Assembly (NCBI GenBank): GCA_965249175.1
Contig: OZ252227.1
Coordinates: 868,001 to 932,000, forward strand
Reading direction: 5' to 3'
Length of the DNA: 64,000 nucleotides
Source of the DNA: CAZYFH01 sp965249175
GTDB lineage: Bacteria > Acidobacteriota > Vicinamibacteria > Vicinamibacterales > UBA8438
Positions 34,309-44,494 of this stretch are shown here, piece by piece; the first letter of the stretch is position 1; every line of letters starts with the position of its first letter. The notes beneath the pieces were generated by a model. It had not been told where the DNA came from. It worked only from the letters and a program-made list of their open reading frames with translations, and did no database searches. Both the position numbers and the translations under genes were made by a program.

Positions 34309-37300
34309 ATGGTGGGACGGATCCGGGTCGGGGTCGTCGGAGCCGCGTGTACGGCGGCCATCCTGTGCAGTGCTGCGCTGGCGCCAGCGCAGACCAAGCT
34401 CCTGCGCTTTCCCGACGTTCACGGTGAGCGCGTCGTGTTCAGCTACGCCGGCGATCTCTGGTTGGCGTCAGTCGACGGCGGTGATGCCCGTCGCCTGACC
34501 GCGCATCCTGGTGTCGAGCTGTTTCCGGCGTTCTCCCCGGACGGCTCGCAGATCGCGTTCACCGGCCAGTACGACGGCGATGAACAGGTCTACGTGATCC
34601 CCGCGGCGGGCGGCGTGCCGGTGCAGCTCACCTACTATCCCGCGCGGGGCCCGCTGGCGCCGCGTTGGGCTACGACAATCAGGTCTACGACTGGAGCCCG
34701 GATGGTCGCGCCGTGCTGTTCCGGTCGCTTCGCTACAGCACCGATCTCTCGGATAGCCGTCTCTATCTCGCATCGGTCGACGGCGGGTTGCCGGTGCCGC
34801 TCGCGATGCCCGAGTCGGGGGCCGGCGACCTGTCGCCGGACGGGACCCGCGTCGTCTACTCGCCGCTGTTTCGCGACTTTCGCACGTGGAAGCGCTACGA
34901 AGGGGGATGGGCGCAGGAGCTCTACATCTTCGACCGCGAGACGCACGTCGTCGAACGGGTGACCACCCACCGGCGTGCCGATCGCGACCCCATGTGGATC
35001 GGCAACGCGATCTACTTCACCTCGGACCGGAGCGGCACGCTGAATCTCTACAGCTATGACATTGCCACGCGAGAGACGACGCAGCTCACGGAAAGCAGCA
35101 CGTGGGACGTCCGGTGGCCGGGTGACGACGGCGCGAACCAGATCATCTACGAGCTGAACGGCGAGCTCGAGATCTACGCCATCGACACCGGTCAAACCCG
35201 ACAGATCGCCATTCACGTCCCGGACGACGGGCTTGCCACGCGCCCCTCGCGAATCTCGGCGGCCAGCCTCATCGAAGATGCCGAGCTCAGCCCGAAGGGA
35301 GAGCGCGCGCTCTTTGTGGCGCGCGGCGACATCTTCACCGCGCCGATCGAGCAGGGTCCGACGCGCAATCTCACCCGGAGCTCCGACGCGCACGACAAGT
35401 GGGCGCGCTGGTCTCCCGACGGGCGCTGGATTGCCTTTGTCTCCGACGCGACCGGCGAGGACGAGGTCTACATCGTCGCGCAGGATGGATCGGACGCGCC
35501 ACAGCAACTGACCAGCGGTGGCGGCGCGATGCGCTACGCGCCCGAATGGTCGCCGACGGGTGACCATCTGGCCTTCAGCGACAAGGATGGCCGGCTGTTC
35601 CTACTCGAGGTGTCCACGAAGGCGCTGACCGAGGTGGCGGATGAAGCGCGCGGACAACTCCGCGACTACACCTGGTCGCCGCACGGCGGCCATCTGGCGT
35701 TCTCGATGACCGATCCCACCGACTTCAGCTCTGTCTATATCTGGAGTCTGGCGGACCAGGAGCTCCGCAAGATCACGAGCGACTACTTCCACGAATGGAA
35801 CCCGGTCTGGGATCCGGCCGGCGACTACCTCTATTACTTGTCCGATCGACAGTTCGCCCCGCAGCTCGGCTCATTCGAGTGGAACTACCTCGTTGACCGC
35901 GAAACGGGGATCTACGCGCTCGCCTTACGAACGGATGTGGCGCACCCCCTGCCACCCGAGAGCGACGAGGTGGATCTCGAGGCCGACGAAGACGACGATG
36001 CGACTGACGACGGCGAAGCGGAGGGGGACGAATCGGACGGCGACGGCGTCGACGCGGACGGTCCGATCGACATCCACTTCGACGGGCTCGCCCAACGTGT
36101 CGTCCGCCTGCCGGTCGACTTCGACAACTACTCCGGGTTGAGCGCGGGTGATGGACGCGTGTTCGTCATCCGCGGTGGTCCGCAGTACTACGGACGGAGG
36201 GCCGACGTGCGCCCGGCGCTCCTGAGCTTCGTGCTCGCCGACCGCGAGACGGAGACGCTGGCGGACGGCATCGGCGGATACGCCGTCTCGGCGGACGACG
36301 AGCACGTGCTGGTGCGTGAAGGTGGTGAGTGGAAGGTGTACCCGGCTGCCGGCGGCGACGCGAAGACCGTATCGACGAGCGGCCTGATGGTCGACCGGGT
36401 GCCCGCCGAGGAGTGGGCACAGATCTTCGACGAGGTCTGGCGGCGATTCCGCGACTTCTTCTACGTCGAGAACATGCACGGCTATGACTGGGAGGCGCTC
36501 AGGCGCCAGTACGAACCGCTCCTCGCGCACGTCGCGCATCGGTCTGATCTGAACTACGTCATCGGTGAGATGGTCGCCGAGCTCAGCGTCTCTCACGCCT
36601 ACATCTCGGGTGGGGATTGGGAGACACCGGAGCGACCGACCGTGGCGCTGCCGGGCGCGGTCTTCGAGCTCGACCGTCAGACCGGGCGGTATCAGATCGT
36701 CGAGATCTTTGCCGGGCACAACGAAGAGCCGACCTATCGCTCACCGCTCACCGAGATCGGCGTCGACGCGCGGGTCGGGGACTACGTGCTGGCGATCGAC
36801 GGCGAGGAGCTGTTGGGGACGGACAACCCCTATCGGCTGCTCCGCCATCGTGCCGACCGGCCCGTGCGGTTGACGGTGAATGCCGCGGCGACGTTGGACG
36901 GAGCGCGCGAGGTGACGTTCAGGCCGCTCAGGGCTGAACGGAGCCTCCGGTATCTCACCGAGGTCGCGGCCAATCGGCGCAGGGTTGCCGAGCTCACCGA
37001 CGGTCGCGTGGGCTATCTCCACGTCCCCGATATGGGGGCCGCCGGGATCCAGGAGTTCATCAAGTGGTACTACGGCCAGATCCGCAAGGAGGGCATCGTC
37101 ATCGACGTGCGCGGCAACGGTGGCGGCAATGTCTCGGCCATGCTGATCGAGCGGTTGCGCCGGACCGTGCTCGGCACCCGCTTCGCTCGGACCTTCGACA
37201 CCCCGGACACGTATCCGTCGACCACGTTCAACGGTTATCTCGTCTGCCTCCTCGATGAAGACTCCGCGTCTGACGGCGACATCTTTCCGTATCGGTTCCG

Positions 37301-37610
37301 TGAGGCGGGGCTCGGTCCGCTCATCGGGAAGCGGTCGTGGGGAGGTGTCATCGGTATCACGAACCACGGCCCGCTGATCGACGGCGGCGCGGTCAACGTT
37401 CCGCAGTTCGGGACGAATGCCGCCGATGGGAGCTGGGTGGTCGAGAACGTCGGTGTCGAGCCCGACATCGAGGTCGACAACGATCCCCGGTCGGTCATCG
37501 CCGGTCGGGATCCCCAGCTCGAGCGGGCGGTCGAGGAGATCCTGAGCATGATCCGCGATAACCCGAGGCGTCTCCCGGAGCGGCCCGCCGCACCCGTGAA
37601 GACGCCGTAG
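34309..37610 (+). CDS. Tricorn-like S41 protease with TolB propeller, one frameshift
   Basis: Secreted protein (signal GAACTAAILCSAALAPAQ) with a TolB/WD-like beta-propeller (repeated AFSPDGSQIAF, RWSPDGRWIAF), a PDZ-like segment (VGDYVLAIDGEELLG) and a C-terminal S41 core with VIDVRGNGGGNVSAMLIERL and the nucleophile region DEDSASDGDIFPYRF. The frame changes at GGG 34667-34669: the first part ends LAPRW and the rest continues GYDNQVYDWSPDG in another frame; one additional G would join them perfectly. GGAGGAGG precedes ATG 34309. An acidic loop rich in Asp/Glu lies at about 35960-36066. Either a one-base assembly error or a recent inactivation. Confidence 0.85.
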
Positions 37611-37621
37611 CGCCCGCCGGC

Positions 37622-39703
37622 ATGTTGCCCCCCGTCGCACCGAAGCGCCCGCATCGCCTCGAGAAGCACGGCGACGTGCGCATCGACGACTACTACTGGC
37701 TGCGCGAGCGGGACGATCCGGAGGTCGTTGCCTACCTCGAAGCCGAGAATGCCTACCAACGGGCCGCGATGGCCGGGACCGCGGACTTCGAGACGCACCT
37801 GTTCGAGGAGATCAAGGGCCGCATCAAGCAGACCGACATGTCGGTGCCGTATCGCGAGGGGGACTACCGGTACTACCGGCGCGTCGAGGATGGCCGGGAC
37901 TACAAGATCTACTGCCGGGCATCGATTGGATCCGAGGTGGAGGAGATCCTGCTCGATGTCAACGCAGTCGCCACTGGTCACGAGTTCTGCGACGTGGGTG
38001 CGCGTCGCGTGAGCCCGAGCCAGCGTCTCCTGGCGTATGCGGTCGACACTGTTGGCCGTCGCCAGTACACCATTCGGTTTCGCGACATCGCGTCCGGCGG
38101 CGAGCTTCCGGACGTCATCCCCGATGCCGCGGCCAATCTCGCCTGGTCCAGTGACAGCGCGACGGTCTTCTACACGCGCCAAGACCAGACCACCCTCAGG
38201 CCGTTTCAGATCTACCGCCATCGGCTCGGGACGGATCCCGGCGGCGACACGCTGGTGTACGAAGAGCGAGACGAGACGTTCAGCTGCGCCATCGGGACCA
38301 GCCGATCGAAGCGGCTGCTTCTGATCGCGTCGTATCAGACCCTCTCGACCGAGTTTCGATTTCTCGACGCGAGTGATCCGACCGGCCAGTTCGAGGTGTT
38401 CCTGCGGCGCGCGCGCGGGCACGAGTACGACGTCGACCACTATCGGGGTCGGTTCTACATTCGCACGAATGCCGACGCGAGGAACTTCCGGATCATGGAG
38501 ACCGATGAGGCGCGGCCGGCCCGCCGTCATTGGCGCGAGCTCGTAGCGCATAGGGACGACGTCCTGATCGAGGGCTTCGAACTGTTCCTGGACCACCTCG
38601 TGATCGAGGAACGGCACCAGGGCCTGACGCGGCTGCATGTTCGTCCATGGAGCGGCGCCGGGGCGCACGACGTCGCGTTCGACGAACCGGCGTACGACGC
38701 CTACATCGACACCAACCGCGAGCCGGAGACGGGTGTGCTCCGCTACGGCTACACGTCGATGACCACGCCCGTGTCGGTCTACGACTACGACATGGCGACG
38801 CGTGAGCGGACCCTGTTGAAGCGCGATGAGGTGGTCGGCGAGTTTGATCCCGCGGGCTACCGGACGGAGCGCCTGTTCGCGACGGCTGCCGACGGCAGTC
38901 GCGTGCCGATCTCCCTGGTCACACGGCGGGACACCCCGCGCGACGGCACGGCTCCACTGTTGCTGTATGGATACGGGTCCTATGGGATCAGTATGGAGGC
39001 GGCGTTTCGATCGTCACGTCTGAGTCTCCTCGATCGGGGCGTGGCATTCGCGATCGCGCACGTGCGCGGGGGTGAGGAGCTCGGACGTCGGTGGTACGAG
39101 GACGGCAGGCTCGGGAACAAGCGGAACTCCTTTACCGACTTCATCGCCTGTGCAGACCATCTGGTCGCCGAGGGGTATACGGCGCCCGAGCGTCTCTTTG
39201 CCATGGGGGGCAGCGCCGGCGGCCTCCTGATGGGCGCAGTCATCAACATGCGACCCGAGCTCTTCCATGCGGTCGTCGCACAGGTGCCGTTCGTTGACGT
39301 CGTGACGACCATGCTCGATGAGAGCATCCCGCTCACCACGGGCGAATACGACGAGTGGGGCGACCCGAACGAGAAGGGCGCCTATGACTACATCCGCTCA
39401 TATTCGCCCTATGACAACGTGGTGGCCGTGCCCCGCCCGCATCTGCTTGTCATGACCGGCCTGCACGATTCCCAGGTGCAGTACTGGGAGCCGGCGAAGT
39501 GGGTGGCAAAACTTCGTGCGCTGAAGGTCGACGACCGGCGCCTGCTGCTCAGGACGAACATGGACGCCGGCCACGGAGGCGCGTCAGGCCGGGACCGCCA
39601 ATACCGGGAGACCGCGATTCAGTACGCGTTTCTGCTGGACCTCGCGGGGCGCGCCGACTCGCGCCCCGCCGGCGAGTCCAAACGGGCGTCCCGCCCCGAC
39701 TAA
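37622..39703 (+). CDS. ptrB: Oligopeptidase B-like S9A serine peptidase
   Basis: Protein of 693 aa. N-terminal propeller with DDYYWLRERDDPEVVAYLEA and C-terminal alpha/beta-hydrolase with nucleophile motif MGGSAGGLLMGAV, aspartate in TGLHDSQVQYWEPAKW and histidine in MDAGHGGASGR. Cleaves short peptides after basic residues in characterised members. No signal peptide, so cytoplasmic. It starts 11 bp after the tricorn-like gene, forming a peptide-degradation pair. Its TAA overlaps the stop of the convergent DUF1761 gene by three bases. Confidence 0.92.
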   Translation: MLPPVAPKRPHRLEKHGDVRIDDYYWLRERDDPEVVAYLEAENAYQRAAMAGTADFETHLFEEIKGRIKQTDMSVPYREGDYRYYRRVEDGRDYKIYCRASIGSEVEEILLDVNAVATGHEFCDVGARRVSPSQRLLAYAVDTVGRRQYTIRFRDIASGGELPDVIPDAAANLAWSSDSATVFYTRQDQTTLRPFQIYRHRLGTDPGGDTLVYEERDETFSCAIGTSRSKRLLLIASYQTLSTEFRFLDASDPTGQFEVFLRRARGHEYDVDHYRGRFYIRTNADARNFRIMETDEARPARRHWRELVAHRDDVLIEGFELFLDHLVIEERHQGLTRLHVRPWSGAGAHDVAFDEPAYDAYIDTNREPETGVLRYGYTSMTTPVSVYDYDMATRERTLLKRDEVVGEFDPAGYRTERLFATAADGSRVPISLVTRRDTPRDGTAPLLLYGYGSYGISMEAAFRSSRLSLLDRGVAFAIAHVRGGEELGRRWYEDGRLGNKRNSFTDFIACADHLVAEGYTAPERLFAMGGSAGGLLMGAVINMRPELFHAVVAQVPFVDVVTTMLDESIPLTTGEYDEWGDPNEKGAYDYIRSYSPYDNVVAVPRPHLLVMTGLHDSQVQYWEPAKWVAKLRALKVDDRRLLLRTNMDAGHGGASGRDRQYRETAIQYAFLLDLAGRADSRPAGESKRASRPD

Positions 39704-40113
39704 ACCCAGAGGCCGAGCACGACCGCCATGATGGTGATGGACGCGACCTGATACCCGGCGTCGATGGCCCACAACCTGAGCGGCTTGCCCGAAAAGCGGT
39801 TGGCGGTGAGGCCAACGGTGGCGGAGAACCCGAACCACAACAGCAGGCCGATGTGGATCATCCCACCGACCCCGTCGGCGAAGTGCGGCGCGACCAGGGC
39901 CAGCGCGGTGGCCATCACGAGCCAGCAGACGAACGAGATCGCGTAGCTCGGGCCCGCGCTCGCCTGCATATCCTTGAGCTGCTCCGACGTGTAGCCATGA
40001 GCGGCCATCCACGGCTTGCCGAACAGCACAGGGGAGTACCACAACCCGCCTAACGCGAACGCAAGTACCGTCGCCAGGCCAACCGCCAAGTAGTTCACTT
40101 CCGCGAGCGACAT
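39700..40113 (-). CDS. DUF1761 membrane protein
   Basis: Protein of 137 aa with four membrane segments and the family start VNYLAVGLATVLAFALGGLW followed by YSPVLFGKPWMAAHGYT. Ends within the last codons of the convergent oligopeptidase gene. Function unknown for the family. Confidence 0.85.
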   Translation of the reverse strand: MSLAEVNYLAVGLATVLAFALGGLWYSPVLFGKPWMAAHGYTSEQLKDMQASAGPSYAISFVCWLVMATALALVAPHFADGVGGMIHIGLLLWFGFSATVGLTANRFSGKPLRLWAIDAGYQVASITIMAVVLGLWV

Positions 40114-40153
40114 CGGTCCCTCCTCTCGCTCGAGCTTAGACGACGAAGACGCA

Positions 40154-40546
40154 TCAACTCTCGACCTGAGTCGAGAACCACCACGTATTGCCGCCGGGAT
40201 CGGTGATGCCGCCGCGTCTGTCGGCGTCCCCCTCCCGACGAGTCGGCTCCTGGACTGACGTCGCCCCGTTCGCCAGCGCCACTTGATACGTACGGTCGAC
40301 GTCCTCTACGTAGACATGCAGATGGCAGGGGACCGCGGATGACTCCTCCCCGACCTCGCCCATCATCACCACCGTGTCATCTATCCGAACCTCGGCATGG
40401 GCGATCGACCCGTCGGGCTTGTCGAATCGCCGGAGCGGCGTCGCGCCGAGCGTGGCTCGCAAGAAGTCGATCAGCTGCTGGGCGTCCCGAGTGATGAGAT
40501 ACGGCGCGACGGAGGTGAAGCCAGACGGCTTCCATGCATTCGCCAT
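40154..40546 (-). CDS. VOC family (PhnB-like) protein
   Basis: Protein of 130 aa; SVAPYLITRDAQQLIDFLRA and GGITDPGGNTWWFSTQVES mark a single-polypeptide glyoxalase/bleomycin-resistance fold of the PhnB type, with the metal ligand positions H (SIAHAEVRI) and E partly kept. Substrate unknown. Sits between the DUF1761 and MOSC genes on the same strand. Confidence 0.85.
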   Translation of the reverse strand: MANAWKPSGFTSVAPYLITRDAQQLIDFLRATLGATPLRRFDKPDGSIAHAEVRIDDTVVMMGEVGEESSAVPCHLHVYVEDVDRTYQVALANGATSVQEPTRREGDADRRGGITDPGGNTWWFSTQVES

Positions 40547-40583
40547 CGTCTCTACTCCTAATCATCTTCATCCACGGCCACCG

Positions 40584-41471
40584 TCAGCCGCATCTGACGG
40601 CAGTCCCCGTTCGCACGGAGCCGGACGCCGCAACCACTGCGTAAACCCCAGCACACGGAAACAAGCCGATGTCACCGACTTGAATCCGATTGTGCTGCGC
40701 GAGCGTCTTGAGGATGTCGACGTCGTTCGTCAGATTCCCTTGAGGCAACGTCGTCATCACGCACCGCGGGTCGGGAAGCGCGACGCCGAGCCGGACGGCA
40801 TCTAGCGCCAATGTCTGGCCGACCCAGTCATTCTCGAGAAAACCTGACTCCCTCGTGGCGACGATCACGTTCATGCGGAACCGGCGCGGCTCAACGGTGC
40901 TCGCCGGCGCCAATTCACGTAGACGCCCGATCGTTGACGTCGTCATCACCGAGATCGGAAACAGGTCGAAGAAGGCTCCCGGAGGTACCGGTGACGGCTG
41001 GCCCACTGCGGCGAAGAGGGCCGACCCAAGGGGCTGCTCAACCACCGTATTTCGGTGGTCCTCAGGATCAAGATGGTCGATGTCGGGGTGATATTGATCA
41101 ATCGTGTAGCTATCGGGGGCCGCACGAGACAGCGAGACGGGGCGGTTGAAGAACGATGACAGTGCCTGGTCGATGTCTGCGGAATCACTCGTCACCGAAG
41201 AGCCGTCGGCCAAGCCGATGCGGACGGGTGGCAGCTCTTGGCCCAACGTGGGAGGCTCGAGATACGTCGCCCGGCAATTCAATATCCCCGGGAAGAGTCT
41301 AGTGCTCTTTCCACTGACAACCTTCTTGGTCGCAGCGTCGATGAGTCCGTATCCACGATCTCCCACGAGCCCTCGATCGGTGAATGTGGCTTCTTCAAGT
41401 TGCTCTCCGGCCATCGACTTGACCGGGAACCGCCACAGTTCAGCCACCGAGCCAACGTCTCTGTTTTCCAT
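40584..41471 (-). CDS. MOSC-domain protein
   Basis: Protein of 295 aa: N-terminal MOSC beta-barrel (ELWRFPVKSMAGEQLEEATF, DRGLVGDRGYGLID) and C-terminal MOSC core with PRRFRMNVIVATRESGFLEN, PDPRCVMTT carrying the conserved cysteine, and GDIGLFPCAGVYA. Such proteins carry sulfur or the molybdenum cofactor. GGAG lies about six bases before ATG 41471; a GTG at 41489 is possible but lacks a site. Confidence 0.87.
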   Translation of the reverse strand: MENRDVGSVAELWRFPVKSMAGEQLEEATFTDRGLVGDRGYGLIDAATKKVVSGKSTRLFPGILNCRATYLEPPTLGQELPPVRIGLADGSSVTSDSADIDQALSSFFNRPVSLSRAAPDSYTIDQYHPDIDHLDPEDHRNTVVEQPLGSALFAAVGQPSPVPPGAFFDLFPISVMTTSTIGRLRELAPASTVEPRRFRMNVIVATRESGFLENDWVGQTLALDAVRLGVALPDPRCVMTTLPQGNLTNDVDILKTLAQHNRIQVGDIGLFPCAGVYAVVAASGSVRTGTAVRCG

Positions 41472-41554
41472 TCCATGCTCCAGCGTCACCGTACGCAGTC
41501 TCTTTCGACCCGAACGTCTTGAATGAGCTACGGTTGGGGGTGTCGATTCTGATG

Positions 41555-41574
41555 ATGTACATGATAGTGTACAT
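41555..41574. promoter_or_regulatory. Operator palindrome of the Phd/PIN toxin-antitoxin pair
   Basis: ATGTACA-TGATAG-TGTACAT, a perfect 7-bp inverted repeat six bases before the antitoxin ATG. The position overlaps the expected promoter, as for autoregulated Phd-type antitoxins. Confidence 0.65.
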
Positions 41575-41580
41575 TCTGCT

Positions 41581-41856
41581 ATGCCTCACACCTACTCCGT
41601 CGCCGAAGCACGCGCCCGCCTCCGGGTCATCGTCGACCAAGCTGAGGCCGGACTCGAAGTCGAGCTCACCCGCCGCGGGGAGCCTGTGGCCGTCGTTCTC
41701 TCGTGCCGCGAATTGGAGCGCCTCCGTGGCAAGCGCCCCCGCTTTCGCGACGTCTACAACCGCTTTCGCGACAAGTATTCCTTAGATCAGGTCGGCCTCG
41801 AAGACGAATCCTCGAATGTCCGGGACACTACGACCGGTCGGCAGGTCTCGTTGTGA
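41581..41856 (+). CDS. Phd/YefM-family antitoxin
   Basis: Protein of 91 aa: N-terminal Phd fold with MPHTYSVAEARARLRVIVDQ and GLEVELTRRGEPVAVVLSCR, then a disordered C-terminal toxin-binding tail. No Shine-Dalgarno site is evident before the ATG, which lies five bases after a TACATT box. The stop overlaps the toxin start by four bases (GTGA), typical of a coupled toxin-antitoxin operon. Confidence 0.88.
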   Translation: MPHTYSVAEARARLRVIVDQAEAGLEVELTRRGEPVAVVLSCRELERLRGKRPRFRDVYNRFRDKYSLDQVGLEDESSNVRDTTTGRQVSL

Positions 41857-42287
41857 CGCTGCACTATCTGTTGGACGCCACCATCGTGTCGAACCCGGCG
41901 TCGCGCACGCCGGACACGCAGCTGCTGAAACGCCTCGACGCCGAGGGTCACGCGTGCGCCATCGGCGCCCCGGTCTGGCACGAACTCACCTTCGGTTGTC
42001 GTCGACTCCCTAGGGGTCAGAGGCGAGCCGCGCTTGAGCACTATATGGAGGACGTGGTCCGCCGATCGTTTCCGATCCTGCCGTACGACGAGGTCGCCGC
42101 CGGGTGGCATGGGCGCGAGCGAGCACGGCTTGAAGCGCTCGGTAAGCCCGCCCCGTTTGTGGACGGTCAGATCGCGGCGATTGCCCAGGTCAATGACCTA
42201 ATACTCGTCAGCGCCGACACAAAGGACTTCGGCCGGTTCCGAGGGCTCAAGGTCGAGAACTGGCTGCGGCGGTCACGTCGGCGTTGA
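41853..42287 (+). CDS. PIN-domain (VapC-like) toxin
   Basis: Protein of 144 aa with the PIN acidic residues in HYLLDATIVS (Asp), PVWHELTFG (Glu), PFVDGQIAAIA (Asp) and VSADTKDFGRF (Asp). Predicted Mg-dependent ribonuclease neutralised by the upstream Phd-type antitoxin. GTG 41853 overlaps the antitoxin stop. From 42288 to 42410 there is no gene; a hairpin CACCTACCGCC/GGCGGTCAGGTG lies there. Confidence 0.88.
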   Translation: MTLHYLLDATIVSNPASRTPDTQLLKRLDAEGHACAIGAPVWHELTFGCRRLPRGQRRAALEHYMEDVVRRSFPILPYDEVAAGWHGRERARLEALGKPAPFVDGQIAAIAQVNDLILVSADTKDFGRFRGLKVENWLRRSRRR

Positions 42288-42410
42288 CGCCGCCGTATCG
42301 TGATCAAGTCCGGTCTTCGTGATTCGTCCACGCAACGGTTTGCCGTTCACCTACCGCCAGCAATTTAGCGACCGGCGGTCAGGTGCAATGGCAGGTTAGG
42401 TGGCATCTGG

Positions 42411-43429
42411 TGTGAAACCCCAAGACACGGGTAACAGATCTCGCGCTCTCTCGCGGCAAGAACGCCTAGGGTGGAGACGCGATGACGAAAGTAGAGCAAG
42501 CACGGTTAAGGGCATGGCGATTTAAGGTGTTGCAGCAGGCAGCCGACGGCTCGCGCAACGTCGCACGCACATGCCGGCATTTTGGGATCTCTCGTCAAGC
42601 GTTCTACCGGTGGAAACGACGGTATGACGCGCAGGGCGAGGCGGGTCTCTGGGACCGGCCCCGGACGCCGCATCGATCGCCCAGAGCCACGCCGCGGGAG
42701 GTGGTGAGCAAAATTCTGTATCTTCGCCAGCACTACCACTTCGGTCCCGGAAAGATCGCCGACTACCTCCAGCGCTTTCACCACGTCTCAGTGGCCGCGT
42801 CGTCGGTCCACCGCATTCTGCGGCGGCACGGGATGAACCGGCTGCCCGCCAATCAGAAGCATCGGCCGCACGCCACACGCTGGAAGCGGTACGAGAAGCG
42901 ACAGCCCGGCCAGCGGCTCCAGCTCGACGTGAAATCCCTTGAGCGGATCCCAGGCACGCACAAGCGGTTCGATCAGTTCACCGCCATCGATGACTGCACA
43001 CGGATTCGAGTGCTCACGGTCTACGACGCGTGGAACCAGAAGACGGCGATTTGTTTCGTCGACGAAGTGCTCCGGCGGCTCCCATTCCGCGTCCGCGTCA
43101 TTCAGACCGACAATGGAGCCGAGTTCCAATCGCGCTTCCACTGGCACCTGGAGGCCTTAGATATTCGCCATGTCTACATCCGGCCTCGGACGCCGCATCT
43201 GAACGGCAAGGTCGAGCGGTCACATCGGATCGACGACCAGGAGTTCTACCAGCTCCTCGACAAGGACGGCATTACGGATGACGTGCACCTCTTCAACGAG
43301 AAGCTACGAGAGTGGGAGGGCTACTACAATTACGATCGGCCGCATGGGGCACTCGATGGACAGACCCCGTACGAGCGGCTGATTGCAAAGCTGAGAGCGG
43401 GAATGTCACCAGCGTCTTAGGACTCTACA
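42411..43429 (+). mobile_element. IS481-family insertion sequence, complete
   Basis: Element of 1019 bp. Left end TGTGAAACCCCAAGACACGG and right end (read inward) TGTAGAGTCCTAAGACGCTG match at 18 of 26 positions, forming imperfect terminal inverted repeats. It encloses one intact transposase. It lies eight bases beyond the stop codon of the VOC gene at 43437. No clear target-site duplication was found. Confidence 0.82.
42482..43420 (+). CDS. IS481-family transposase
   Basis: Protein of 312 aa: N-terminal helix-turn-helix (ARTCRHFGISRQAFYRWKRR) and an rve integrase core with the DDE residues in QRLQLDVKSLE, VIQTDNGAEFQS and LNGKVERSHRID. Full length for the family with no break, so the element may be active. 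Confidence 0.93.
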   Translation: MTKVEQARLRAWRFKVLQQAADGSRNVARTCRHFGISRQAFYRWKRRYDAQGEAGLWDRPRTPHRSPRATPREVVSKILYLRQHYHFGPGKIADYLQRFHHVSVAASSVHRILRRHGMNRLPANQKHRPHATRWKRYEKRQPGQRLQLDVKSLERIPGTHKRFDQFTAIDDCTRIRVLTVYDAWNQKTAICFVDEVLRRLPFRVRVIQTDNGAEFQSRFHWHLEALDIRHVYIRPRTPHLNGKVERSHRIDDQEFYQLLDKDGITDDVHLFNEKLREWEGYYNYDRPHGALDGQTPYERLIAKLRAGMSPAS

Positions 43430-43436
43430 ACCTTCG

Positions 43437-44219
43437 CTATCCCGGCACCAACGCCAGGCACGCCCCCACCAGATCCTGAACCACCGCACATGCGTACTCC
43501 TCATCGTTCCCTCGTGTCGCCTTGATGATCTTTCCCCCTTCCTCCCGTACGCGACGGACACTTTCGGCGAGGTCGCCAACGGGGAGGTAGATCAGCCAGA
43601 TGGGCGGCCGACCCAGGTTCACGCCGCGCGAATGGCAGACGCCTGCCGCCGGCTTTCCATCATCACCGAACATGTTGTAGTCGGCGTAACGCCCGCTTGC
43701 GTCCTCCATCTCGGCGTCCTGCACCGACCAGTCAACAACCTGTCGATAGAAGTCACGTGTTGCCGAGGCGTCGGAGACCGTCAGGTCGAGCCAGGAGATG
43801 AGACCCACACGCGCCGCGGCGCCGTCAACCGGGGGGACCGCCTCCGCAGGAACGACTGGGATGATCCCGAATGCCGCCCCATTCGGATCAAGGAGCCCCG
43901 CCCATTGACTCTTCCCATCGTCGTCTTTGGCATGCATGAGCTCGCTCCCGCCCAGATCGAGCGCACGCTTCACGCTGGCGGCGACATCAGCGACCTGAAT
44001 GTGCGGGAACCATTGGAGCGGAAGGTGAGCGTATTCCGCGCTGCGCGCGCCCAAGCCGATGACCGGCATGCCCAGGTTGTTCATCAGGTCCTCGCGCCAA
44101 AGCGGGTTCTCGCCCGTGGTGAGTACGCGTGAGTAGAAGCGCACTTCACGTTCGTGCTCGGGAACGGCGATGTCGGCGCTGAGTATTCCGCCGACGCGCG
44201 GGACAAGGGGGTCACTCAT
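43437..44219 (-). CDS. VOC family protein with two glyoxalase-like domains
   Basis: Protein of 260 aa with two repeats of the fold: AVPEHEREVRFYSRVLTTGE to LLDPNGAAFGIIPVV, and LTVSDASATRDFYRQVVDWS to CAVVQDLVGACLALVPG. Predicted metal-dependent lyase, dioxygenase or binding protein; substrate unknown. AGGA lies eight bases before ATG 44219. It could be an additional integron cassette whose attC was lost, because it lies on the same strand directly beyond attC1, but no attC is visible at its 3' side, which is occupied by the IS481. Confidence 0.8.
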   Translation of the reverse strand: MSDPLVPRVGGILSADIAVPEHEREVRFYSRVLTTGENPLWREDLMNNLGMPVIGLGARSAEYAHLPLQWFPHIQVADVAASVKRALDLGGSELMHAKDDDGKSQWAGLLDPNGAAFGIIPVVPAEAVPPVDGAAARVGLISWLDLTVSDASATRDFYRQVVDWSVQDAEMEDASGRYADYNMFGDDGKPAAGVCHSRGVNLGRPPIWLIYLPVGDLAESVRRVREEGGKIIKATRGNDEEYACAVVQDLVGACLALVPG

Positions 44220-44388
44220 GGTTCGCGTCCTGGTTGGCGTCACGTTGGGTGGCGCGTGAAGGCTCATTTGCCAGCGTAGTTCTAATGGGCTCGCAATCGC
44301 GAGCAACGATTCTCGAAGCAGAGGCCCAAGACCTTCTCGAGGAGTCGTGCGAGGTGAAGTTACATTTCGCGCGCGTTGATCCCGAGCG

Positions 44389-44494
44389 GCCTAACGTCGG
44401 GGATGAGCTCAGGCCAAAAGCGGCGCGGCCCTTGCTCTTCCCTATTGCAAGGGACGTGACGGATTGGACTGTCAGCTCCGTCCCATTGTTAGGC
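44389..44494 (-). repeat. attC recombination site 1 (106 bp)
   Basis: Bounded by GCCTAAC (44389-44395) and GTTAGGC (44488-44494), with complementary inner arms GGGGATGAGCT and AGCTCCGTCCC. The 3' end of the membrane-protein cassette (stop at 44489) lies inside it, as expected for a minus-strand cassette. Confidence 0.8.

Noticed and set aside
42288..42410. A sixth attC left of the IS481 element (GTTAGGT near 42394)
   Set aside because: The hairpin CACCTACCGCC/GGCGGTCAGGTG lies before the core rather than inside it and no matching CCTAAC partner was found.
43437..44219. Two-domain VOC gene as a sixth integron cassette
   Set aside because: Orientation fits but there is no attC at its 3' side and 170 bp separate it from attC1; left as possible only.
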